Notes: generated from the sequence alone by a model not told the origin. DNA of 46,862 bases from an uncultured Flavobacteriales bacterium (GCA_913031595.1 CAJWCP010000011.1:1-46862), one strand, 5' to 3'. Numbered from the stretch's first letter, positions 18,447-27,773 are shown. Program-made: numbers and translations.

Positions 18447-19166
18447 ATGAAAAAAATCTTATTTATTATATTAACAGCACTACTAATAATAGGTTCTCTA
18501 TTAGTAGGATGTAGAGATGACAATAATAAACATCTTGAAAAAATTCAATTATTAGAAGATGAATTAACAAATTGCAAAAAAGAGATTGAACAACGAAATA
18601 TTCAAGATTCAATAACTAATGTAGAAGAAAATATTAGGCAAGAAAAAGAAATTGTAGAAGCTGCTAAAAAGAAAGCTGAAGAAGAAGCTAAAAAGAAAGC
18701 TGAAGAAGAAGCTAAAAAGAAAGCTGAAGAAGCTAAAAAGAAAGTTAAAGAAGAAAATGTTATAGAAAATGAATGGTATACTGATGTCAATCAAGCAATT
18801 AATCTTTCAGTACAAACAAAGAAGCCTCTCTTCTTCTTTTTTACGGGGAGTGATTGGTGTGGATGGTGTAAAAGATTACAAAAAGAAGTATTCTTTTTAC
18901 CAGAATTCAAAAAATGGGCAAATCAAAATGTCATACTTGTAGAGTTAGATTTTCCAAGAAGAACACAAATAGATGAAGCAACACTTAAACAAAATAGAGA
19001 ATTAGCTCAAATGTTCGGTGTTAGAGGGTACCCAACTATATGGTTTGTAAATCCTGAAATAACAGGTGAAAAGGTTAATTTTAATAAACTGGGATCACAA
19101 GGCTATGTAGCTGGAGGGCCAAAAGCATGGATTGTTGGTGCTAATAAAATACTCAAAAATCAGTAA
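18447..19166 (+). CDS. Lipoprotein with E/K-rich helical region and C-terminal thioredoxin-like domain; the ORF-track start at 18411 is over-extended
   Basis: ATG 18447: 'MKKILFIILTALLIIGSLLVGCRDDNN' lipobox; repeated 'EEEAKKKA'; 'FTGSDWCGWCKRLQKEVF'; 'RGYPTIWFVNP'. Confidence 0.88.
   Translation: MKKILFIILTALLIIGSLLVGCRDDNNKHLEKIQLLEDELTNCKKEIEQRNIQDSITNVEENIRQEKEIVEAAKKKAEEEAKKKAEEEAKKKAEEAKKKVKEENVIENEWYTDVNQAINLSVQTKKPLFFFFTGSDWCGWCKRLQKEVFFLPEFKKWANQNVILVELDFPRRTQIDEATLKQNRELAQMFGVRGYPTIWFVNPEITGEKVNFNKLGSQGYVAGGPKAWIVGANKILKNQ
18660..18760 (+). repeat. In-frame ~24-bp repeats encoding AKKKAEEE in a purine-rich tract
   Basis: gctaaaaagaaagctgaagaagaa repeated in tandem, then shortened copies. 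Confidence 0.9.
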
Positions 19167-19168
19167 AA

Positions 19169-19663
19169 ATGATAAAAAGACTAATTATTGTACTACTGAT
19201 TGCTGTTCCTGCAATCATATTTGCTCAAGGAGGAGAACCTAAAAAGAGTATAGACTGGATAAATCTAGAGAAAGCAAAAAAATATGCAAAGAAATATAAT
19301 AAAAATATCTTAATATATTTCTATAAAAAAGACTGTCCTTATTGTGAAGAAATGAATAAAGAAACTTTACAAGACAAAATTGTCATTAATCTTATTAATC
19401 AAAATTTCTTTCCTGTTAAGATAAATTCAAGAACAAAAGACACTATAATATATCAAAATAAAAAATACTCAAATCAACAGCCTATTCAACAAGGTTCATC
19501 TTGGCCACATGATTTTTATCGTGAAGTAGCAAAAATGAAGAACGAACAAACTACAACACCAACTATAGTTCTATTTAATAATGACTTTGAGAAAATAACT
19601 AGTTTCCCAGGCAAACAATCCAAGCAACTTCTTCTAAGAAGAATCAATAAATATATTAAATAA
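19169..19663 (+). CDS. Secreted thioredoxin-fold protein with CPYC motif
   Basis: 164 aa; signal peptide 'MIKRLIIVLLIAVPAIIFAQG'; 'LIYFYKKDCPYCEEMNKETL'; 'TTTPTIVLFN'. Confidence 0.87.
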   Translation: MIKRLIIVLLIAVPAIIFAQGGEPKKSIDWINLEKAKKYAKKYNKNILIYFYKKDCPYCEEMNKETLQDKIVINLINQNFFPVKINSRTKDTIIYQNKKYSNQQPIQQGSSWPHDFYREVAKMKNEQTTTPTIVLFNNDFEKITSFPGKQSKQLLLRRINKYIK

Positions 19664-19690
19664 AAAAGGAGCTTAAAAGCTCCTTTTTTT
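19662..19690. terminator. Bidirectional intrinsic terminator between the CPYC thioredoxin gene and tRNA-His
   Basis: aaaaaaggagcttaaaagctccttttttt: AAGGAGCTT/AAGCTCCTT stem flanked by A and T runs. Confidence 0.9.
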
Positions 19691-19692
19691 AG

Positions 19693-19767
19693 GGTGACTG
19701 ATGGGATTCGAACCCACGACCCCCGGCACCACAAACCAGTGCTCTAACCAGCTGAGCTACAATCACC
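19693..19767 (-). tRNA. tRNA-His(GTG) with genome-encoded G-1 and C73; no encoded CCA
   Basis: Reverse complement GGTGATTGTAGCTCAGCTGGTTAGAGCACTGGTTTGTGGTGCCGGGGGTCGTGGGTTCGAATCCCATCAGTCACC folds as a cloverleaf. Anticodon loop TTGTGGT; T-loop TTCGAAT. Confidence 0.96.
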
Positions 19768-19779
19768 ATATAATTTTTG

Positions 19780-19787
19780 CAAATATA
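19780..19787 (-). promoter_or_regulatory. -7 box TATATTTG upstream of tRNA-His
   Basis: Plus strand caaatata; exact TAnnTTTG 12 nt upstream of the tRNA 5' end. Confidence 0.55.
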
Positions 19788-19819
19788 TAATATTATGCAA
19801 AAAATTAATATAAACTATA

Positions 19820-19827
19820 TACATTTG
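19820..19827 (+). promoter_or_regulatory. -7 box TACATTTG immediately upstream of the copA-like gene
   Basis: Exact TAnnTTTG ending 8 nt before ATG 19835. Confidence 0.55.
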
Positions 19828-19834
19828 TATTCCT

Positions 19835-21946
19835 ATGAAAACAAAGGAAGAAAAAGTTAATATACATGTAGAAGGAATGAGTTGTGCAAACTGTGCAAAA
19901 GGACTCGAACAACATCTAGAAAAAAAAGGAATAAAAGGTATAAGTGTAAATTTCTCAACTAGTCAAGCAAGTTACATTTCCAATAAAAATATAAATGAAA
20001 AGGAAGTTAAATCTATTATAAAACAATTAGGATATACAATCAAAGAAGGCAATAAAGAAACACTATTATCAACAGAAGAAAAATTATTTTATTTCTGTTT
20101 AATATTTACAGTACCTCTATTCTCTCATATGTTTCTTTCTAAAGAAAACATATTACATACTCCTTTAATTCAATTTATTCTTTGTGTACCCGTCTATATT
20201 GCAGGTACACTTTATTTTGGGAAAAGTGCCTTAAAATCATTAAAAATAGGTCTTCCAAATATGAATATGTTAATATTTATGGGGTCATCTGCAGCATTTA
20301 TTTATAGTATTTATGGATGGATCATTTCTGAAAGCACGAAGGACGCTCATCAATATTTATTTTTTGAAACATCATCTACAGTTATCACACTAGTACTACT
20401 AGGAAATGTATTAGAAAAAAGAAGTGTAAAGAAAACAACTACTGCAATTAGTGAACTATCAGAGATACAAAAAGTAATAGCAAAAAAAGAAAGCAACAAC
20501 CAAATTATAGAGGTTGATTTTGATGAAATTAAGAGAGATGACATACTAATAGTTAATAATGGAGATAAAGTACCTACCGATGGAATAATTATTAATGGGA
20601 ATTGTCTAGTTGATGAATCAATGATAACAGGAGAAAGTATACCAATTAATAAATCAATTAATGATGAAGTTATTGGAGGAACAATCATTACAGATGGAAC
20701 AATAAAAATAAAAGCAACAAGAACAGGAGAAAATACTCTTCTCTCACAAATTATTGAATTAGTTAAAGATTCTCAAATAAAAAAACCAGAAATACAGAAG
20801 ATAGGAGATAAAATAAGTTCAATATTTGTCCCTTCTGTATTAATAATTTCAGTTCTAACCTATTTCTTCTCTGGATATTTAATTGAATACTTTAATATTG
20901 AAGAATTAGCAATATCAAACCCTTTATTAAGAGCTATTGCTGTATTAGTTATTTCCTGCCCTTGCGCAATGGGCCTTGCCACTCCTACTGCAGTAATGGT
21001 AGGAATTGGTCGCGCAGCAAGAAATGGTATATTAATTAAAGGTGGAGATACTCTTGAAAAATTAGCTTCAATTAAAAATCTTGTTTTTGATAAAACAGGT
21101 ACTCTAACAACTGGTAAATTTATAATATCAGAATTAAATATTCTTAATGGAGATGAAGATACAATTAAAAACATAATATATAATCTTGAAAAAAGATCAT
21201 CTCATCCAATAGCAAAATCTTTATGTAAAATTCTTAAAGAATATGAATCCCCTATAGAAGTAAAAGATTTTAAGGAAAAAAAAGGAGTAAGTGTATCAGC
21301 TAAGATTAACGGGGAAACATATAAGTTAGGTTCATCAAAAATAATAGACAAAAAGAGTGATAATGATTTGTTCCTGTTGAAAAATGAAGAATTGATAGCA
21401 ACAATTAATATTATTGATGAATTAAAAGAAAACACAGAAGATGTTTTTAATAAACTTAAAGATTATCAAATAACCTTACTAAGTGGAGACAAAAAAGAGA
21501 AATGTAATATTATTGCATCTAAATTAAATATTAACTCTGTATTTAGCGAAAAACTTCCACAAGAGAAAATTAAAATAATCGAATCATTTCTTCAAGAAAA
21601 TAAAACTGCAATGATTGGAGATGGTATAAACGATGCCGCTGCGCTTGAGAAATCAACAGTAGGAATATCATTAGCTAATGCAACAGGAATTGCTATCAAC
21701 TCATCTGATGTAATCTTGTTAAAAAATAAAGATCTTACTCAACTTCCATATGCTCTACAAATAGGAAAACATACTTTACTAACAATAAAACAAAACTTGT
21801 TCTGGGCCTTTTCCTATAACATAGTCGCTATTCCTATTGCCATGATGGGTTTACTTAATCCAATGTGGGCGGCTTTATTTATGGCCTTTTCTGATATTAT
21901 AGTAATAGGAAATTCTATAAGATTACGATTTAAAAAGATTTTTTAG
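19835..21946 (+). CDS. copA: Copper-translocating P1B-type ATPase with one N-terminal HMA domain
   Basis: 703 aa; 'GMSCANCAKGLE', 'VISCPCAMGLATPTA', 'FDKTGTLTTGK', 'SSHPIA', 'MIGDGINDAAALE'. Confidence 0.93.
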   Translation: MKTKEEKVNIHVEGMSCANCAKGLEQHLEKKGIKGISVNFSTSQASYISNKNINEKEVKSIIKQLGYTIKEGNKETLLSTEEKLFYFCLIFTVPLFSHMFLSKENILHTPLIQFILCVPVYIAGTLYFGKSALKSLKIGLPNMNMLIFMGSSAAFIYSIYGWIISESTKDAHQYLFFETSSTVITLVLLGNVLEKRSVKKTTTAISELSEIQKVIAKKESNNQIIEVDFDEIKRDDILIVNNGDKVPTDGIIINGNCLVDESMITGESIPINKSINDEVIGGTIITDGTIKIKATRTGENTLLSQIIELVKDSQIKKPEIQKIGDKISSIFVPSVLIISVLTYFFSGYLIEYFNIEELAISNPLLRAIAVLVISCPCAMGLATPTAVMVGIGRAARNGILIKGGDTLEKLASIKNLVFDKTGTLTTGKFIISELNILNGDEDTIKNIIYNLEKRSSHPIAKSLCKILKEYESPIEVKDFKEKKGVSVSAKINGETYKLGSSKIIDKKSDNDLFLLKNEELIATINIIDELKENTEDVFNKLKDYQITLLSGDKKEKCNIIASKLNINSVFSEKLPQEKIKIIESFLQENKTAMIGDGINDAAALEKSTVGISLANATGIAINSSDVILLKNKDLTQLPYALQIGKHTLLTIKQNLFWAFSYNIVAIPIAMMGLLNPMWAALFMAFSDIIVIGNSIRLRFKKIF

Positions 21947-21985
21947 TAGATTTACAGAATTAATAATATAAACCAAAACAAAATT

Positions 21986-23923
21986 ATGAGAAAAATAATT
22001 ACACTTCTTGCTAGTTTTTTAATTTGTTCTTCTATAACTGCTCAAGTTAATGCTAGTCAAACAATTAATGGTATAATGAAAAAAGCTATTAATGATAAAA
22101 AAATAATGAGTGGTGATGAGGCACTAGGTCATCTACTAATAAATCCTAATCCATCGACTACTGCAAATTTAAAAACAGCAACATCAACCGAAACTTTAAT
22201 TGGGACAACAACATATGATCTACAATCTAATGCTGCAGTACATGCAACTCGAATTCTAATGAATGATGATGGATCTATGGCTGGAGGATGGTCAATGAGT
22301 CAACAATATAACACTACTTATTCAGATAGAGGAACTGGATATAATTTCTACAACACATCAGGAAATTGGGATGCTCAACCAACTACTCGCTTAGAAACCT
22401 CTAGAGGAGGATGGCCTTCTATTCTTGTCTGTGGTAATGGAACAGAGTCTGCTATTACACATAATACTGATAATTCTTGGATTCAAAGAACATTCAGAGC
22501 AAGTTATGGAAGTGGATTATGGGAAGAAGACATTGTCTCTTCACAAGATAGTATGGGGACATATAGCTATCTTATATGGAACAGATCTGCTATTGGAGGT
22601 ATAGACAATAATACTATTCATATGATTGCAGTAACAGCATCTTCAGCATTTCAAGGAACTCCTTTTAACGGATTAGATGGAGCTCTAGTATATTATCGTT
22701 CACAAGATTGTGGAAGCACTTGGGACAGGAAGGATATCCAACTACCTACCTTAGACACATCAATGTTTAATTCAATGGCTGGTGATGTGTATGCAATTGA
22801 TGCACAAGGAGAAACAGTTGTGATTGCATATTTTAACGACTGGGGAGATTCTTTTATTCTTAAATCTAATGATAATGGGGATACTTGGACCAGAACCACA
22901 TTTCTTGATTTTCCTGTAGATAAATATGTAATGGACTCAGGATTAGATTTAGATGGTGACCTAGAAATGGATATGGTGTACTCAACTGACAATTCAGGTG
23001 CTGTAATATTAGATGCTAATAATGAAGCACACGTATTTGTAGGTAATATGGCATATATTGATGATGATCTTGCAGATGGAGCTTCCTCTTGGTTCCCTGC
23101 TACTAATGGTTTACTATATTGGAATGAAAGTATGGGTCCTGATCTTACACCACCAACTGTACAAGACTCATCATTATGGTATTCAGATCACATGCCAGTA
23201 ATTGCTCAAGCTCCAGATTTAAATGGAGATAGTATTGTTGCAGGTGTTGATTCTGTTGGAGGCTACGCATTATACTATGCATCAAGATCTTCCATGCCAA
23301 GCGCTGGAATATCTGCTAATGGGGAAATATATGTTTCCTTTTCAGGATATACTGAAAATGCTGATGATGGAACTCAAGTTTTTCGCCATATATATATTAC
23401 AAAATCATCTGATGGAGGTCTAACTTGGAGAAATCCAGTAGATGTAACTCCTCATGATGTTTGGGCTGGAATGCAAGAATGTGTATTTGGAGCAATGCAC
23501 CAAATTGTAGATGATAAAATTAGAATTATTTATCAAAAAGACTTTCAACCAGGACTTGCTGTAAGAGGTGATGAAGATATGGTTGATATGAATGATATTG
23601 TTTATTTAGAAATTGATACTGTTGGATTATTTGACGCAACACCGCTTTCTAACAATAATCTAGACAAAGAGTTTGAATTTAGTATTTATCCAAACCCTGC
23701 AAATAATACAACAACAATACAGATCTCTTCAAAAATAAACGAAAGAGCTACAATAAGCATTGTAGATATGCTAGGAAAGACTGTTTATTCTACAGAAAAA
23801 GATCTACTAGTGGGGCTTAACACTGAAAATATTAATACAAGTAAATTAAAAACTGGAATTTATTTTGTAAATACTTTATGTGAAAACAAGAAAATATCGA
23901 AGAAGTTAGTAATCACAAGATAA
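21986..23923 (+). CDS. T9SS-secreted protein with BNR/Asp-box-like repeats and C-terminal sorting domain
   Basis: 645 aa; signal peptide; 'SQDCGSTWDR', 'SNDNGDTWTR', 'SSDGGLTWRN'; C-terminus 'FSIYPNPANNTTTIQISSK...GKTVYSTEKDL...LKTGIYFVNTLCENKKISKKLVITR'. Confidence 0.9.
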   Translation: MRKIITLLASFLICSSITAQVNASQTINGIMKKAINDKKIMSGDEALGHLLINPNPSTTANLKTATSTETLIGTTTYDLQSNAAVHATRILMNDDGSMAGGWSMSQQYNTTYSDRGTGYNFYNTSGNWDAQPTTRLETSRGGWPSILVCGNGTESAITHNTDNSWIQRTFRASYGSGLWEEDIVSSQDSMGTYSYLIWNRSAIGGIDNNTIHMIAVTASSAFQGTPFNGLDGALVYYRSQDCGSTWDRKDIQLPTLDTSMFNSMAGDVYAIDAQGETVVIAYFNDWGDSFILKSNDNGDTWTRTTFLDFPVDKYVMDSGLDLDGDLEMDMVYSTDNSGAVILDANNEAHVFVGNMAYIDDDLADGASSWFPATNGLLYWNESMGPDLTPPTVQDSSLWYSDHMPVIAQAPDLNGDSIVAGVDSVGGYALYYASRSSMPSAGISANGEIYVSFSGYTENADDGTQVFRHIYITKSSDGGLTWRNPVDVTPHDVWAGMQECVFGAMHQIVDDKIRIIYQKDFQPGLAVRGDEDMVDMNDIVYLEIDTVGLFDATPLSNNNLDKEFEFSIYPNPANNTTTIQISSKINERATISIVDMLGKTVYSTEKDLLVGLNTENINTSKLKTGIYFVNTLCENKKISKKLVITR

Positions 23924-23942
23924 TTCTAAAAACATATGAAAT

Positions 23943-23975
23943 AAAAGCCGAGTTTTTTTAAGACTCGGCTTTTTT
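23943..23975. terminator. Bidirectional intrinsic terminator between convergent T9SS gene and bshB1
   Basis: aaaagccgagtttttttaagactcggctttttt: AAGCCGAGT/ACTCGGCTT stem with A and T flanks. Confidence 0.92.
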
Positions 23976-24675
23976 ATATTAAATCTAATAATGAAGCAGT
24001 TTTTGGCATTTGATGTACAAGAAAACCTTCTGCATAAGCGCAATTAGATTGTCTGCCTAAATCTTTTGCCCTATAATCTACACTCTCTAAAAACTCAGGA
24101 GAAGATATAATAGTTTCAGTCTCTACACTATTAGGATCGTAAAACTGTGTAGAATATGCTTCTATAGCTTTCATCTTTAAATCCATTTGTTCACTAATAT
24201 CAACTACAACATCTGGCAAAATATTATTAAATTGTATATAGTGATAGATAGCTTTAGGACGCCACGGTCTCTGTCCTGTGTCAATCTTTTCTAACCCTGA
24301 CAAGAAACAAGAATCAATTGTAAGATTAGAACTTCGAGAATGATCAGGGTGACGATCTGAAATTGCATTAGTAATAACAATCTCAGGACAATACTTTCTA
24401 ATCTTCTTTATTAAATGTATTTTATGTTCTTGGTCATTCTTAAAAAAACCATCTTTAAAATTCATATTATCACGCAAATGAATCCCCAAAATATTTGTTG
24501 CATTTCTAGTTTCAATATCTCGAGTTTTACTTGTTCCTCGCGTTCCTAGCTCTCCTCTTGTTAAATCAATCACACCTACCTTCTTTCCATTTTGGACTTC
24601 CTTAATTATTGTACCCCCACAGCCTAACTCAACATCATCCGGATGAGCTCCAAATACCAAAATATCTAATTTCAT
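23974..24675 (-). CDS. bshB1: PIG-L family deacetylase, bacillithiol biosynthesis BshB1
   Basis: 233 aa; 'MKLDILVFGAHPDDVELGCGGTI', 'IDLTRGELGTRGT', 'SDRHPDHSRSSNL', 'YHYIQFN'. Confidence 0.92.
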   Translation of the reverse strand: MKLDILVFGAHPDDVELGCGGTIIKEVQNGKKVGVIDLTRGELGTRGTSKTRDIETRNATNILGIHLRDNMNFKDGFFKNDQEHKIHLIKKIRKYCPEIVITNAISDRHPDHSRSSNLTIDSCFLSGLEKIDTGQRPWRPKAIYHYIQFNNILPDVVVDISEQMDLKMKAIEAYSTQFYDPNSVETETIISSPEFLESVDYRAKDLGRQSNCAYAEGFLVHQMPKTASLLDLI

Positions 24676-27600
24676 AAATAATACTTTTTATACTTCATTC
24701 TCCCAAATATTGTTGTAATAATCATCAATGCTAATAGATAATAAATAAAAGATGGTATAGGCATTGGGTCACCTGCAGCATAAGAATGTAAGCCAGAAAG
24801 ATAATAATTAACTCCAAAATAAGTCATAAATATAGTCCATATAGCAAACATAGATACTATATTAAATATTAACTTTCCTTTTAATGAAGGTATAAATCGC
24901 ATATGCAAAACAAAAGCATATATAAGGACACTAGTAAGAGCCCAAGTTTCTTTTGGATCCCAACCCCAATATCTACCCCAGGATTCATTCGCCCATACTC
25001 CGCCAAGAAAAGTTCCTATTGTTAACATAAATAAACCTATTTGTAAAGACCTTTCATTAATTAATGTAAGTTCAGATAAAGTATACTTTAATTTTACCTT
25101 ATTACTATTATTTGTAAAAATAATAAGCCATAATGACAATAATCCTAAGAAAGCCCCTAAAGCTAAGAAACCATAACTAGCAACAATAATAGCAACATGT
25201 ATCATTAACCAATATGACTTAAGTACAGGTACTAAGTTTGTAATCTCTGGATCAAGCCAATTAAGATGTGCAACCATTAATATTAACGCACTTACAATAG
25301 CTGTTGCTGATAAAGTTAACAAAGATCTTCTACTAAAAACTAATCCAGAAGCAACAGTGGCCCATGCAATATAAATCATTGACTCGTAACCATTACTCCA
25401 AGGAGCATGACCTGATATAATCCAACGGACTATTAATCCTGCTGAGTGAGTTAGAAAACCTATAATAATCAGCCATTTAAATAAATTAATCATTGTGTGA
25501 AGTAATTTATTAGAATGAAAAAGACCTATTAATACAAGTATGAGCAAAATAAATCCACTAGAAAAATAAAATATAAATAAATTAGAAAACACATTTAATT
25601 CATTATACAATAGCTCTAAATTAATATTAGATTTAGGAGGCATGACTTCTTTACCATATTTACTCTGAAACTTACTAATATAATTAACGACACTATCAGA
25701 TCTAGACCAATCACCAGAATCCATACCCTCTTGTAAAGATTGAAAATACATAGGAATAATATTAGCAACAAATAAAGAGTCATTACCTGAAAATTTATAA
25801 TGTTCCTTATAAGTAAACCAAGTATTATTCTGATCATCTACTAAAGGGAAAAATCTAAATAACCCCCCATTAAATATAGCAAAGCAGATATTCACACGTT
25901 CATCAACTTTAATAACATCTTTTTCAAATTCTGATCTCTTAGCAGGCAATGTAGCATAAGCTTCTTCAACGAGTTTAGAGAGAATATAAGCCCCATTACT
26001 ATCAAAAAAATTATTAAACGAAGTTCGGAGATATCTAGATTTAAGATCTTGATCTCCCAAAATAGATCTTAATTGAGCATTAGACACTTTAATTATATTT
26101 TCAGTATTCCAACTAACAGGATCATGCATCATTCCTAAGACAACCTGAGTAGAAGACAAATCTTTATATGTAGATTTACCATACACCTTTCTTAAAAACT
26201 CTGAACATAACGTATTCACTGGCTCAAGTCTCCCTCCATTATCCTGAACTACTAATTGATCAAACTTTACTATATGTTCTTCGTCAATAATATCATATGC
26301 AGAAATATTAGTATTAGAGATAAATAATATTAATAAGATTAAAGAGGCCGATTTAAGCTTATTAAGTTTTTTACTTAAATCACTAAATCTTGTATTAGGC
26401 ATTAATAAAATTAAAATCATTGCGATCAATAACAAACCATAACCAATATAACTTACTAATGTACCCCAAAAGTCATGATTAACAGATAATATTGTCCCTT
26501 TTTCATCTTTATCATAAGAAGATTGGAAAAAACGATAACCTCTATATTGCAACACATTATTCATAAATATTCTATATGGAATATTCTTTTCATCATCAAT
26601 AACTGTTATTTCTGCAGCATAAGAAGAAGGACTCTCAGATCCTGGATAACGTTCTAATTGAAAATCTCTCAATTGTATCATAAAGGGTACAAAATAATAT
26701 TTTGATCCATAAGAGATTTTAAAATTGAGATCTTGTATAGCAAAAAATTGTGCTTCAGATTGAAACCCTTTCCCCCCATAAAGCTCTATCAATTTTTCTT
26801 CACCATCTACATTTAATCGGACAATCAGAAGATTCTCCACTCCATCTTCCATAACATTCGAACGACTAACTTTATTAATCTTAGCATCTTTAAGAACATC
26901 CTTCAAAACAAAATTAAGACCATTAGCTATATGTAATGTTCTCTTATAAACAACAAAATCTGTAAGTGGTTGAAAAGCATTTGTCTCTCTTGTATTCATA
27001 CTCATAGTCTCTACACTATAATCAGTATTACATACAATATCATCATCTCTAGAGAAGATGTTAATAGCACCTTCAAGTGGATTATTAAATGTAAATAGTT
27101 CTCCTTTTATAATTCTCTGCTCCTTATTAGAAAGGTATTCAGAATGCATCCCATTAGGGCCTGGAACTACAAGATGTAAAATCTGATCTCCATCATTGAC
27201 ATTAGTAAAGACTGAATCTATTGGATTGGCTATAAAATCAACATATGAAATCTTAATGTCACGATCCTTAAAGTCAAGTCTAGTTGAAAAAGAATTACGA
27301 CTTATCGCTGATAAAAACAGTTTTTTATCATAATTAAGTTGATGCTTCTTATCATTAACATGAATCTGCAGGAAAGTATCATCTGAAATAAATTGATTTG
27401 CAGACTCTCCTTCTCTAATATGCATCATTCCTTCAAAACTTATATAGCGTGTAATACCTGAACCTATTAAAATAACAACAAAAGATAAATGCAACAATAA
27501 AACTGGCAGTTTACTTAATCTAAACAACTTATATCGTAAAATATTATTCATTAGATTATACACAAGTAGTATCAAAATCAATTCGAACCACCAAGTATTA

Positions 27601-27737
27601 TAAATTAATGCCTTTGCTGAACTCCTACCAAAATCATTCTCAATAAAAGTGGCATAACCTATTGAACACGCAAATATGAGAATAAGAAGACTCATAAATT
27701 GCATAGAAGAAATAAACTTAATTACTTTATTTATCAT
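24672..27737 (-). CDS. ccsBA: Cytochrome c biogenesis protein, fused ResB/CcsB-CcsA
   Basis: 1021 aa; N-terminal ResB-like membrane region; C-terminal 'WANESWGRYWGWDPKETWALTSVLIYAFVLHMR' tryptophan-rich heme motif. Confidence 0.93.
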   Translation of the reverse strand: MINKVIKFISSMQFMSLLILIFACSIGYATFIENDFGRSSAKALIYNTWWFELILILLVYNLMNNILRYKLFRLSKLPVLLLHLSFVVILIGSGITRYISFEGMMHIREGESANQFISDDTFLQIHVNDKKHQLNYDKKLFLSAISRNSFSTRLDFKDRDIKISYVDFIANPIDSVFTNVNDGDQILHLVVPGPNGMHSEYLSNKEQRIIKGELFTFNNPLEGAINIFSRDDDIVCNTDYSVETMSMNTRETNAFQPLTDFVVYKRTLHIANGLNFVLKDVLKDAKINKVSRSNVMEDGVENLLIVRLNVDGEEKLIELYGGKGFQSEAQFFAIQDLNFKISYGSKYYFVPFMIQLRDFQLERYPGSESPSSYAAEITVIDDEKNIPYRIFMNNVLQYRGYRFFQSSYDKDEKGTILSVNHDFWGTLVSYIGYGLLLIAMILILLMPNTRFSDLSKKLNKLKSASLILLILFISNTNISAYDIIDEEHIVKFDQLVVQDNGGRLEPVNTLCSEFLRKVYGKSTYKDLSSTQVVLGMMHDPVSWNTENIIKVSNAQLRSILGDQDLKSRYLRTSFNNFFDSNGAYILSKLVEEAYATLPAKRSEFEKDVIKVDERVNICFAIFNGGLFRFFPLVDDQNNTWFTYKEHYKFSGNDSLFVANIIPMYFQSLQEGMDSGDWSRSDSVVNYISKFQSKYGKEVMPPKSNINLELLYNELNVFSNLFIFYFSSGFILLILVLIGLFHSNKLLHTMINLFKWLIIIGFLTHSAGLIVRWIISGHAPWSNGYESMIYIAWATVASGLVFSRRSLLTLSATAIVSALILMVAHLNWLDPEITNLVPVLKSYWLMIHVAIIVASYGFLALGAFLGLLSLWLIIFTNNSNKVKLKYTLSELTLINERSLQIGLFMLTIGTFLGGVWANESWGRYWGWDPKETWALTSVLIYAFVLHMRFIPSLKGKLIFNIVSMFAIWTIFMTYFGVNYYLSGLHSYAAGDPMPIPSFIYYLLALMIITTIFGRMKYKKYYL

Positions 27738-27754
27738 ATCTGATAATTAGCAAA

Positions 27755-27762
27755 CAAAATTA
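27755..27762 (-). promoter_or_regulatory. -7 box TAATTTTG for ccsBA
   Basis: Plus strand caaaatta, 18 nt upstream of the ccsBA start. Confidence 0.6.
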
Positions 27763-27773
27763 CGAATTATTAT

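Noticed and set aside
18602-18794. Two minus-strand ORFs (18602-18790, 18609-18794) rich in Ser/Phe/Leu
   Set aside because: They are the complement of the purine-rich AKKKAEEE repeat; low-complexity artefacts.
19516-19734. Minus-strand 72-aa ORF starting within tRNA-His
   Set aside because: Begins in the tRNA and crosses a strong terminator; spurious.
20350-21435. Antisense ORFs in copA (20350-20688, 20860-21174, 21202-21435)
   Set aside because: Antisense shadows of conserved P-type ATPase motifs.
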